Both the position numbers and the translations under genes were made by a program. A DNA stretch of 54,013 nt from an uncultured Lachnospiraceae bacterium. Lineage in GTDB: Bacteria > Bacillota > Clostridia > Lachnospirales > Lachnospiraceae. The stretch's first letter is position 1; each line of letters begins with the position of its first letter. Location: the NCBI GenBank assembly GCA_937950565.1, contig CALFCS010000172.1, forward strand, positions 1-54,013. The letters are read 5' to 3'. The notes beneath the pieces are model-generated. The model did not search any database, was not told where the DNA came from, and worked only from the letters and a program-made list of their open reading frames with translations. Positions 1-7,499 of this stretch are shown piece by piece.

Positions 1-449
1 CGGAGTACATGGACAAGATCACAGGACTTACGCTGGGAGCGGATGATTACATTCCCAAACCGTTTAATCCCCTGGAGCTTATGGCGCGGGTGAAGGCGCA
101 GCTCAGACGGTATACGCAGTATAATGAAAATACAAAAGAAGAAGGCGATATTATTGATTTTGGCGGACTGTTTCTTAACCGCAGTTCGCATGAATGTGTC
201 TACAATGAAGTTCCGTTAACGCTTACGCCGATTGAATTTGAAATCTTGTGGCTGCTGTGTGAAAACAGGGGAAAGGTTATGAGTTCAGAAGAGCTGTTTG
301 AGCAGGTATGGAATGAGAAATATTACAAGAACAGCAATAATACGGTTATGGTACATATTCGCCATCTCCGCGAGAAGATGAGTATTCCTACAGGTAAATC
401 AGATTTTATCAAGACGGTATGGGGAGTAGGTTATAAGGTTGAAGAATAA
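1..449 (+). CDS. VanR-like OmpR-family response regulator, 5' end outside window
   Basis: This is the C-terminal part of a DNA-binding response regulator; the reading frame is open to the window edge, so the phosphoacceptor aspartate is not visible. The end of the receiver domain shows the GADDYIPKPF signature with its conserved Lys-Pro. A winged-helix OmpR/PhoB effector domain follows, with a typical recognition-helix region (NNTVMVHIRHLREKM) and the terminal IKTVWGVGYK motif. The stop lies 11 bases inside the downstream kinase gene, so the two are translationally coupled. The sequence resembles VanR-type regulators, but no vanH, vanA/B/D or vanX genes are visible, so a vancomycin-resistance role is not shown; general cell-envelope sensing is an equally good inference. 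Confidence 0.9.
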   Translation, partial: EYMDKITGLTLGADDYIPKPFNPLELMARVKAQLRRYTQYNENTKEEGDIIDFGGLFLNRSSHECVYNEVPLTLTPIEFEILWLLCENRGKVMSSEELFEQVWNEKYYKNSNNTVMVHIRHLREKMSIPTGKSDFIKTVWGVGYKVEE

Positions 450-1692
450 TTATCGTAAACTAAAATTCAGCATTTTACTGCAGACGGTGCTGGTGACAGC
501 GCTCACGGTACTTGTCGGCGGTTTTTTGCTGAATTATGTTATTGACGGGATATATAATGACAGTTTTGCAGAGACATTTGTAGATGTACTGAAGGATTTC
601 CACGTAGAAGAGGAGCGGGCAATTGAGCTTTACTGGAGGATTCTGGGCGATAATAAAGACTTTTATATTATTATCGGCTTCCTTCTTTTGTTTGCATTGT
701 TTTTCTATGTGGCGCTGTCCAAAATGACGAAATATCTGGACGATTTGGAAGAGGGGATTGAGAATATCGTTTCGGAGTCAACAGAACCGATTCATCTGAT
801 CACGGAATTGAAGCCCTTCGAAATCCGTCTGAATGAGATTAAGGCAACCTTGAAAAGGCAGGAGATACAGTCGGCGGAAAGTGAAAAGAAGAAGAATGAT
901 CTGGTTCTTTTTCTTGCGCATGATTTGAAAACACCGCTTACTTCGATTGTAGCATATCTGAGTATGCTGGACGGTCATCCGGATATGCCGGAGGAGGAAC
1001 GGGAAAAATATACGCATATTGCGCTGGAGAAATCGCTTCGCCTGGGGGAGCTTATTAACGAATTTTTTGATATTACCCGTTATAATCTTCAGAATATTGA
1101 GCTGAATCCGGTGGAGATTAATCTTTCTATGATGTTGGAGCAGATTGCGGATGAGCTGTACGGCGTGCTGCAGGAAAAGAAGCTGTCCTGCAAGGTGGAT
1201 GTGGAAGAAAATCTGGTTGTTTACGGGGACCCGGATAAGCTTGCCAGGGTATTTGATAATATTTTGCGGAATGCGATTGCGTATTGTTATGAAAATACGA
1301 GGATTGAGATAGCGGCGCGGATGAAACGGGGCGGCGTAGAGATTACGTTTACCAATGAAGGAAATAAAATTCCGGGAGATATGCTGCAGACGATATTTGA
1401 AAAATTTTACCGGGTAGATAATTCGCGCTCCAGTGGAACAGGGGGAGCCGGGCTGGGGCTTGCCATTGCAAAGGAAATTGTGGAGAAGCACGGCGGGAGA
1501 ATCCGGGCAAAAAGTGATGAGTTAAAGACGCAGTTTATCGTGTTACTGCCGTCAAAGGAGAAGGAAAAGGAAGTAGAAGATGAAGTTCATACACATCGCA
1601 GACGTTCATTTGGGGGCAGAACCGCAAATTGGAAGCGTACACAGGGAAAAACGGGCAAAGGAAATATGGAGCAGCCTCGAAAAGGTCATTAG
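439..1692 (+). CDS. VanS-like sensor histidine kinase
   Basis: A membrane histidine kinase that would phosphorylate the overlapping upstream regulator. It starts at a TTG. It has two membrane segments (about residues 11-31 and 75-94) enclosing a short extracytoplasmic loop. The H-box HDLKTPLTS follows (His161), then the N-box region RNAIAY and the G-box GGAGLGLAIAKE of the ATPase domain. Kinases of this type normally end soon after the motif that here reads FIVLLPSKEK. This frame continues for about 40 more residues, rich in Lys, Arg and Glu, because no stop occurs until 1692, 113 bases inside the next gene. That tail has no recognisable domain and is probably a by-product of overlap. Confidence 0.88.
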   Translation: MKNNYRKLKFSILLQTVLVTALTVLVGGFLLNYVIDGIYNDSFAETFVDVLKDFHVEEERAIELYWRILGDNKDFYIIIGFLLLFALFFYVALSKMTKYLDDLEEGIENIVSESTEPIHLITELKPFEIRLNEIKATLKRQEIQSAESEKKKNDLVLFLAHDLKTPLTSIVAYLSMLDGHPDMPEEEREKYTHIALEKSLRLGELINEFFDITRYNLQNIELNPVEINLSMMLEQIADELYGVLQEKKLSCKVDVEENLVVYGDPDKLARVFDNILRNAIAYCYENTRIEIAARMKRGGVEITFTNEGNKIPGDMLQTIFEKFYRVDNSRSSGTGGAGLGLAIAKEIVEKHGGRIRAKSDELKTQFIVLLPSKEKEKEVEDEVHTHRRRSFGGRTANWKRTQGKTGKGNMEQPRKGH

Positions 1693-2635
1693 GCTCTGTG
1701 AGGCGCAGAGGATAGATTTGCTGCTGATTGCAGGAGATTTGTTTCACCGGCAGCCGCTGAAGAGGGAATTAAAGGAGCTGAATTATTTATTTTCCTCTCT
1801 TTCACATACCCAGGTAGTGATGATTGCGGGAAATCATGATTATGTGGGGAAGGATTCTTATTACAGAACTTTTGCATGGGCGGAGCATGTACATATGCTC
1901 CTGTCCGGGGAGATTTCCTGTGTGGAGTTTCCGGAGTATTCGCTTGCGGTCTACGGCCTTAGCTATTATACGAGGGAGATTACGGAGGAACTTTATGCAC
2001 GGGCATTTCCACAGAGACGACAGGCTTATGAGATTCTCCTTGCCCATGGCGGGGATGAGAAGCATATTCCGATGAAGAAGGAGGATCTGCTTGGCCTGGG
2101 ATATGATTACATTGCGCTTGGGCATATACACAAGCCGCAGCAAATCTGCCCGGGGAAGATTGCATATGCCGGGGCGCTGGAGCCGATAGATAAAAATGAT
2201 ACAGGTATCCATGGATATATATTAGGAGAGTTGACGACAAAGGGATGCCGGACGAAGTTCGTTCCAGCCGCGTTAAGAGAATATGTACATATGAAGATTC
2301 CTGTTCAGGCGGATATGACAGGACACGCGGTGAGGGCGCTGATACGGGAAAAGATTGCCGAAAAGGGCGAAGAGCATATTTATAAGATTATTCTTACAGG
2401 AGAAAGGGATGCAGACATTCTTTTTGATGTAAATGACAGAGATGGTCTGGGAAATGTGATAGAGATTGTGGATGATACCGTACCGTCTTACCAGTTCGAA
2501 AAACTGAAGAAGCAAAATCGTGACAATCTTCTTTCGCAGTTTATTGAAAGTTTTGAGGGAAGTGAAGAAGGAAGCGTAGAATATCGTGCATTATGTGAGG
2601 GCGTCCATGCATTGATGGAGACAAGAAGAGGATAG
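1580..2635 (+). CDS. SbcD/YhaO-type metallophosphoesterase DNA exonuclease subunit
   Basis: A 351-residue calcineurin-like phosphoesterase of the SbcD/Mre11/YhaO group, expected to form the nuclease half of a DNA double-strand-break processing complex with the next gene. The metal-binding motifs are in order: DVHLG (Asp8, His10), GDLFH, GNHD (84-87), HGGDEKH (about 156) and GHIHKP. The start is secure: ATG is preceded by a strong purine-rich ribosome binding site (AAGGAGAAGGAAAAGG) and the protein opens with the family's canonical MKFIHIADVHLG. It begins inside the upstream kinase frame and ends one base before the partner ATPase gene. Placement behind a two-component system suggests co-transcription with it. 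Confidence 0.92.
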   Translation: MKFIHIADVHLGAEPQIGSVHREKRAKEIWSSLEKVIRLCEAQRIDLLLIAGDLFHRQPLKRELKELNYLFSSLSHTQVVMIAGNHDYVGKDSYYRTFAWAEHVHMLLSGEISCVEFPEYSLAVYGLSYYTREITEELYARAFPQRRQAYEILLAHGGDEKHIPMKKEDLLGLGYDYIALGHIHKPQQICPGKIAYAGALEPIDKNDTGIHGYILGELTTKGCRTKFVPAALREYVHMKIPVQADMTGHAVRALIREKIAEKGEEHIYKIILTGERDADILFDVNDRDGLGNVIEIVDDTVPSYQFEKLKKQNRDNLLSQFIESFEGSEEGSVEYRALCEGVHALMETRRG

Positions 2636-2636
2636 T

Positions 2637-4202
2637 ATGAAGATTTGTAGTTTGGTACTTGGCAATTTTGGAAAATTTTTAAATAAAAAGATTACGCTTT
2701 CGGAGGGAATCAATCTTTTATACGGCGAAAATGAATCCGGAAAGTCGACGATTCATATGTTCATAAGAGCGATGCTTTTTGGTATGGAGCGAGGCCGGGG
2801 ACGTGCTGCGCTAAATGATACTTTTTCTATGTATGAACCTTGGGAGAATCCGAATTTCTATTCAGGAAAAATGAAGATTGAGGCAGGAGAAAAGCATTTT
2901 TTTATCGAGCGTAATTTTGATAAGTATACAAAGAAAACGACAATTGTCTGCGAAGAAGACGGCGAGGAGCTTTCGGCGGAGGACGGAGATCTTGAGATGC
3001 TTCTTAATGGGCTTACCCCGTCTGTCTATGACAATACCGTTTCGATTGCCCAGCTGAAGGCTGCGCCTGGCGGTTCACTGGCTGCGGAGCTGGAGAATTA
3101 TGCGAACAGTTACTATGCTTCAGGGGATGACAGCTTGGATATTGATGCGGCGGTGTCCATGCTGAAAGGGCAGAAAAAGGAAGTGGAGAAAGCGGCGCAG
3201 GCTTGCATGTCCGAGAAGAAAGCGCAGCGGGACAGGCTGGAGCAGGAAGCTTCTTATATATGGCGTGATATTCACCGCATTACAGAGGAACAGACAAAGC
3301 TGAAGGAAGAGATTGCAGATAGGAGAGAGCGGGAAAAAGAGGTAAATGGAGAGAATCCGGAACAGAAGCAGCGTGTGATTGATGAGATCCGTCCGGAAAA
3401 ATGGAGAATCCACCCGTTAGAAATACTGGTTTTTGTGCTGGTTCTTGTCGGAGCTTTTGCAGTTATTCCGAGACCTTGGAATTTTCTTGTTACGATTGTT
3501 TTGTTTTTGAGCTTTTTTATCTATGTGTGGAACCGTTTGAAGGTGGGGAAAAAGCAGGAAAAGACGGAGCCGGAGCGTATTCTGGAGGAAATTACGCCGA
3601 CGGAAGAAAAGATATCTCTCGAGCGGCTTATCTGGGCGTGGGAGCGGGGAGAGGAAGAGCGCAAAGATAAGCAGGTTCAATATGAAAATATCCGGGAAGA
3701 GCTGATGGAGCTGGATGAATTGTCCGATGCGTATATAGAATATGACAGGCAGAAGGCGGCAATTCAGATGGCGGTTGACAGAATTCAGACGTTATCGGAA
3801 CATTTGCAGAAAAAGCTGCGGGTAGATTTGAATGCAAGAGCGTCAGAAATTGTACGGGACATTACCGGCGGGAAATATAACCGGCTTGTGATAGAGGAAG
3901 GGCTGATGCCATATCTATTGTCGGAAGGGCGCAGGATTTCTATCTGGCAGGTGAGCAGAGGAACCGCCTGTCAGGTTTACTTTGCCCTCCGTATGGCGGT
4001 AGGAGAGCTGATGTGTGAAGAGGAACTCCCGGTTATTCTGGATGACACGTTCGCATATTATGATGATGTGCGCCTGGAGCAGACGCTTGAGTGGCTTTAC
4101 AGGAATAAGAGGCAGGTGCTTCTCTTTACCTGCCAGAAGAGAGAAGAAGAAGCGCTTAAGAGGCTGGGGATTCCTTATGGGAAGACGGAATTATCCGATT
4201 AG
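2637..4202 (+). CDS. Short Rad50/SbcC-like ATPase of the YhaN type with two membrane segments
   Basis: The ATPase partner of the preceding exonuclease. Walker A is GENESGKST (30-38). A Rad50-like signature (VSRGTACQVYFALRMA) and Walker B (VILDDTF, about 466) lie at the C-terminus, so both half-ATPase lobes are present. Between them is a short coiled-coil region broken by two hydrophobic segments (about 259-304), as in Bacillus YhaN. At 521 residues it is much shorter than SbcC (about 1000) or YhaN (about 960): most of the coiled coil is missing. The membrane pair implies the complex is tethered to the inner face of the membrane. The stop codon lies in an inverted repeat shared with the convergent gene. 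Confidence 0.88.
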   Translation: MKICSLVLGNFGKFLNKKITLSEGINLLYGENESGKSTIHMFIRAMLFGMERGRGRAALNDTFSMYEPWENPNFYSGKMKIEAGEKHFFIERNFDKYTKKTTIVCEEDGEELSAEDGDLEMLLNGLTPSVYDNTVSIAQLKAAPGGSLAAELENYANSYYASGDDSLDIDAAVSMLKGQKKEVEKAAQACMSEKKAQRDRLEQEASYIWRDIHRITEEQTKLKEEIADRREREKEVNGENPEQKQRVIDEIRPEKWRIHPLEILVFVLVLVGAFAVIPRPWNFLVTIVLFLSFFIYVWNRLKVGKKQEKTEPERILEEITPTEEKISLERLIWAWERGEEERKDKQVQYENIREELMELDELSDAYIEYDRQKAAIQMAVDRIQTLSEHLQKKLRVDLNARASEIVRDITGGKYNRLVIEEGLMPYLLSEGRRISIWQVSRGTACQVYFALRMAVGELMCEEELPVILDDTFAYYDDVRLEQTLEWLYRNKRQVLLFTCQKREEEALKRLGIPYGKTELSD

Positions 4203-4235
4203 CTTCTGCCGTCTGGGGAGTGTCGGCAGAAGCTA
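4200..4235. terminator. Inverted repeat holding the stop codons of two convergent genes
   Basis: Arms TAGCTTCTGCCG (4200-4211) and CGGCAGAAGCTA (4224-4235) are a perfect 12-bp inverted repeat with a 12-base loop. The first TAG is the stop of the YhaN-like gene; the complementary TAG is the stop of the convergent kinase. There is no clear T-run on either side, so it may block convergent transcription or stabilise 3' ends rather than be a classical intrinsic terminator. Confidence 0.6.
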
Positions 4236-5597
4236 GAGGATGTAAAATTTTAATTCTACAGTAAAGGAATCCGTGTTCTTTTTGACGGTCATTTCTCCGT
4301 CCAGCAGATATAACATTTTCTGGACACTTTTCAGGCCGATATTGTTACTGTTGACTTGAGCGTTTTCTGTTTTTATTGTGTTAGATATCGTTACAATCAA
4401 AGTTTTTTTGTGAAATGTACCGGATATGAGTACCGGCTCTTTTTTGTCACCATATTTTAAAATATTGGAAAAAAGATTTGTAAAAATGCGTTTCAGCATT
4501 GTTTTATCACTTTGTAATACGCAGGAGCTTTCCGGCATAGAAAATGTAGGATGAAAGCCTGCAAGTCTGATAAAGTCGCAGTTTTCCTGCAGTGACTGCC
4601 GGATAAAATCGGCAGAAATCCAGGTGAATTCCGGAGTTTCATTTTCTTCGGACACAAGGGCGTATTCAAACATCCGGTCGGTAAGTTCTTTGATATCTTC
4701 TGTTTTTCGCAGACATTTTTCCAGATATTCTTCCTGCATGTCGGGATTTCGTTTGTGTTTCAAAACTTCCAGGTATCCCGTTAAAATTGTAAGTGGAGTG
4801 CGCAGATCGTGGGAAAGGGCGGTAATCAGGTCCTGATTGGCTTTCCGGCTTTCCTGTTCTTTTATAATATTTTCATTCAGAGTCTCCCTTAGATGATTCA
4901 GTTCCTGTGACAGGATGCCGATTTCATCTTCTCCAAGCTCCGGCAGGGGATGTGTCAAATCGCCGGACGCCATGGTGAGGACTTCCTTCTCAAGGGTTAC
5001 TATGGACTTCATTTTTCTGCTGATGAAAAATAGAACAATCAGGAAAAAGAGAAGCAGAGAGAGGAAGAGGCAGCCGCATAAATAAGGGTACAGGAATAAG
5101 GAACGGTGATAGTTGGCCATCATAACCAGCGCCGTACCATTATGAAAGTCCAGTGGAAAAAAGCGCATATTTTCGCCTTCCCCATCAGTCAGGCGGTAGC
5201 CAATATGAAAAACATGAGGAAAGAGATTTTCTTTTTTCATGATAGAAGCGTATTCTCCCGCTAAGTACATGCCGCTTTCGCTGTCGTAAAGGTAGATGGA
5301 GGTATATTCATCTGCCAGGTTAAAGAGAGGCTTCAGAAGGGCGATTGTTTCGGTATCGTCCTCATTTTCCGGAAGGTCTAATTCTTTGGCCTTTTCATAA
5401 AATTTATCCAGGAAATCAAGGTCGTCTAATTGCGTATGATAAAAATCCTCTCCCGTAAGCTTTGAGGAAATCGGCCACTTATTCAGCCATAGGAATTCAA
5501 ATAATAAAAAGGCAAATAACCCTGCGCACGCAATCAGGAGAGCAAATTGATTACGGATTTTCATGGATTTTATTTTTTTAGATATTTTCCTAATCAC
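4233..5597 (-). CDS. Sensor histidine kinase with HAMP domain
   Basis: A 454-residue membrane kinase. A first membrane segment (FALLIACAGLFAFLLFEFLW) is followed by an extracytoplasmic domain of about 140 residues, a second membrane segment near residue 175, a HAMP linker ending GDLTHPLPELGEDEIG, the H-box SHDLRTPLTILTG, and an ATPase domain whose C-terminal glycine motif is reduced (NNIGLKSVQKML). It starts at a GTG overlapping the upstream regulator's stop by eight bases, so the pair is translationally coupled. It is probably cognate to the regulator at 5590-6309 and may control the divergent glycosyltransferase operon (inference from position). The signal sensed is unknown. Confidence 0.9.
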   Translation of the reverse strand: MIRKISKKIKSMKIRNQFALLIACAGLFAFLLFEFLWLNKWPISSKLTGEDFYHTQLDDLDFLDKFYEKAKELDLPENEDDTETIALLKPLFNLADEYTSIYLYDSESGMYLAGEYASIMKKENLFPHVFHIGYRLTDGEGENMRFFPLDFHNGTALVMMANYHRSLFLYPYLCGCLFLSLLLFFLIVLFFISRKMKSIVTLEKEVLTMASGDLTHPLPELGEDEIGILSQELNHLRETLNENIIKEQESRKANQDLITALSHDLRTPLTILTGYLEVLKHKRNPDMQEEYLEKCLRKTEDIKELTDRMFEYALVSEENETPEFTWISADFIRQSLQENCDFIRLAGFHPTFSMPESSCVLQSDKTMLKRIFTNLFSNILKYGDKKEPVLISGTFHKKTLIVTISNTIKTENAQVNSNNIGLKSVQKMLYLLDGEMTVKKNTDSFTVELKFYIL

Positions 5598-6309
5598 AGC
5601 GGTACCCCTTTCCCCAGACAGTTTTTATAATGGCAGGATTTTTCGGGTCTTTTTCTATTTTCAGGCGCAGGTTGCGTATGTGGACGGTTACCGTGTTGTT
5701 TGCGCCGTAATAATAAGGCTCTCCCCATACTGCTTCATAGAGCCGCTGGGTGGAGAAAATCTGCCTGCGGTTCTTTATCAGGAGGAGCAGCATGGCATAT
5801 TCGGTATAGGTAAGTTCGAGAACTTTCCCGTCTATTCGGACAACTTCCTGATTTTCATCAATTTCCAGATGATGATAATGAAAATTTCCCTTGGGAAAAA
5901 TGTTCGTGCTGTCTTTGGCATTATCTTTTCCCTTATAAATCTGATATCTTCGAATCAGCGCCTTGCTCCGGCTGATTAATTCATTATAAGAGAAGGGTTT
6001 GTCCAGATAGTCGTCTCCGCCGCTGGAAAAGCCCAGAGTTTTGTCGCTGTCTTTTGTTCGGGCGGTTAAAAAGAGAATAGGCGCGTTGCTCGTTTTTCTT
6101 ATTTCCAGACAGGTCTGGTATCCGTTCAGTCCCGGCATCATGACATCAAGGATAATTAAGTCGAAATGTTTGGTTTTTATTATCTCTAATGCTTCCTGGC
6201 CGTTTTCTGCTTCTGTAATAAGAAAACCCTCTCCTTCCAGTAATATGCGTATAATTTCCCGGATTTCCTGATTGTCGTCGACAACCAGGATGTGTGAATG
6301 CTCTGTCAT
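5590..6309 (-). CDS. OmpR-family response regulator
   Basis: A full-length 239-residue regulator. The receiver domain has the acidic pair DD at 11-12, phosphoacceptor Asp55 in LDVMMPG, and the conserved Lys in DDYLDKPFSY. The C-terminal winged helix has the VTVHIRNLRLKIE recognition region and ends IKTVWGKGYRCD. It is the first gene of a minus-strand operon with the kinase and is transcribed away from the csbB/yfhO-like operon. The intergenic region between them carries two TTCTTAAGAA palindromes, which make good candidate binding sites for this regulator. Confidence 0.93.
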   Translation of the reverse strand: MTEHSHILVVDDNQEIREIIRILLEGEGFLITEAENGQEALEIIKTKHFDLIILDVMMPGLNGYQTCLEIRKTSNAPILFLTARTKDSDKTLGFSSGGDDYLDKPFSYNELISRSKALIRRYQIYKGKDNAKDSTNIFPKGNFHYHHLEIDENQEVVRIDGKVLELTYTEYAMLLLLIKNRRQIFSTQRLYEAVWGEPYYYGANNTVTVHIRNLRLKIEKDPKNPAIIKTVWGKGYRCD

Positions 6310-6434
6310 TATGTATGTGTTCCTTTCCGTTAGCTGCCATAGACGCGAAAACGCATGCAGGCATCTGTTTTGTGTCCATTGATCCCTTGTCTCATATTAT
6401 AACTGATTTTTAGAAAAGATAAGGATATGTTAAT

Positions 6435-6469
6435 AATTCTTAAGAATTAATTAGCCCGTTTCTTAAGAA
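6435..6469. promoter_or_regulatory. Paired palindromes, candidate response-regulator operator
   Basis: A perfect 14-base palindrome AATTCTTAAGAATT (6435-6448) and a second palindrome TTCTTAAGAA (6460-6469) share a 10-base core. Their centres are 23 bp apart, about two helical turns, so both face the same side of the DNA. The downstream copy falls at the -35 position (6460-6465) of a possible promoter whose -10 is TATAGA (6483-6488). This matches an activator-dependent promoter for the downstream operon. Binding by the adjacent regulator is inferred. Confidence 0.6.
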
Positions 6470-6533
6470 CTGTCGATTAAAGTATAGATACGAAGGAAAA
6501 AATAGATAGAAAGGCAAGTCGGAGGTGTAGCAG

Positions 6534-7499
6534 ATGAACAAAATAAGTGTTGTAGTTCCTTGCTTTAATGAGGAGGAGGCGCTTCCTGTATATTACCGGG
6601 AAATGTGTAAGATTATGAAGCAGATGCCGGATGTAGAGTTTGAGCTTTTATTTATAGATGATGGTTCGACGGACCGGACACTTGGAATCTTAAAGGAATT
6701 TCATGAAGCGGATGCCAGATGTGAGTATTTTTCTTTTTCCAGAAACTTTGGGAAAGAGGCGGCTATCTATGCGGGGCTTCAGAATGCGGCTGGGGATTAT
6801 GTGGCGACTATGGATGTGGATATGCAGGACCCACCGGGACTTTTGCCGGAAATGTACAGACTTTTGACGGAGGAAGATTATGACAGCGTGGCAACCAGAC
6901 GTTCCACCAGGGCCGGAGAACCAAAACTTCGTTCCTTCCTGTCTGAAAACTTCTATAAGTTTATAAACCGGATATCGAAAACGGAGATTGTGAACGGGGC
7001 CAGGGATTATCGGCTTATGAAGAGGAAGATGGTAAATGCAGTGCTTGAGATGAGTGAGTATAACCGCTTTTCGAAAGGGATTTTCGAGTGGGTAGGCTTT
7101 CGGACAAAATGGCTGGAATTCCAGAATATAGAGCGCTCGGCAGGACAGACAAAATGGTCGGTGAAGAAATTATTCCTATATTCGCTGGAGGGAATTACCG
7201 GATTCTCCGTAGCGCCTTTGTCTCTTGCGGCGGTTGTCGGCGTTGGGTTTTGTATGCTTGCATTTTTTATGATTTTATTTATTATCGCCCGGACGCTAAT
7301 CTGGGGCGACCCGGTATCCGGATGGCCGTCTCTGGTATGTATTATATTTTTGGTGAGCGGCATCCAGCTCTTTTGCACAGGGATTGTTGGACAGTATTTG
7401 TCTAAAACTTATCTTGAAACGAAACATAGACCAATCTTCATACTGAAAGATTCGAGTGAAGGTGAGGAAGGGGATAGACATGAAAAAGTTTCTTTGTAA
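6534..7499 (+). CDS. GtrB/CsbB-type membrane glycosyltransferase (GT2)
   Basis: A 321-residue GT-A-fold family 2 glycosyltransferase that transfers a sugar from a nucleotide donor to undecaprenyl phosphate. The catalytic core is at the N-terminus: VVPCFNEE, DDGSTD (42-47) and DVDMQDP (94-100). Two C-terminal membrane helices (about 228-254 and 264-290) end in GQYLSKTYLETKHRP, the family's typical tail. The start has a strong GGAGGTG six bases upstream. It overlaps the following YfhO-like gene. In Bacillus, CsbB and YfhO act together to add sugar to lipoteichoic acid; the same pairing here supports a role in decorating a cell-wall polymer. Confidence 0.92.
   Translation: MNKISVVVPCFNEEEALPVYYREMCKIMKQMPDVEFELLFIDDGSTDRTLGILKEFHEADARCEYFSFSRNFGKEAAIYAGLQNAAGDYVATMDVDMQDPPGLLPEMYRLLTEEDYDSVATRRSTRAGEPKLRSFLSENFYKFINRISKTEIVNGARDYRLMKRKMVNAVLEMSEYNRFSKGIFEWVGFRTKWLEFQNIERSAGQTKWSVKKLFLYSLEGITGFSVAPLSLAAVVGVGFCMLAFFMILFIIARTLIWGDPVSGWPSLVCIIFLVSGIQLFCTGIVGQYLSKTYLETKHRPIFILKDSSEGEEGDRHEKVSL

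Noticed and set aside
778..1491. 237-residue minus-strand open frame
   Set aside because: Antisense to the VanS-like kinase, no start signal, composition of a shadow frame.
1..1692. Vancomycin resistance cluster
   Set aside because: The two-component system resembles VanRS, but no vanH, ligase or vanX/vanY genes are present downstream.
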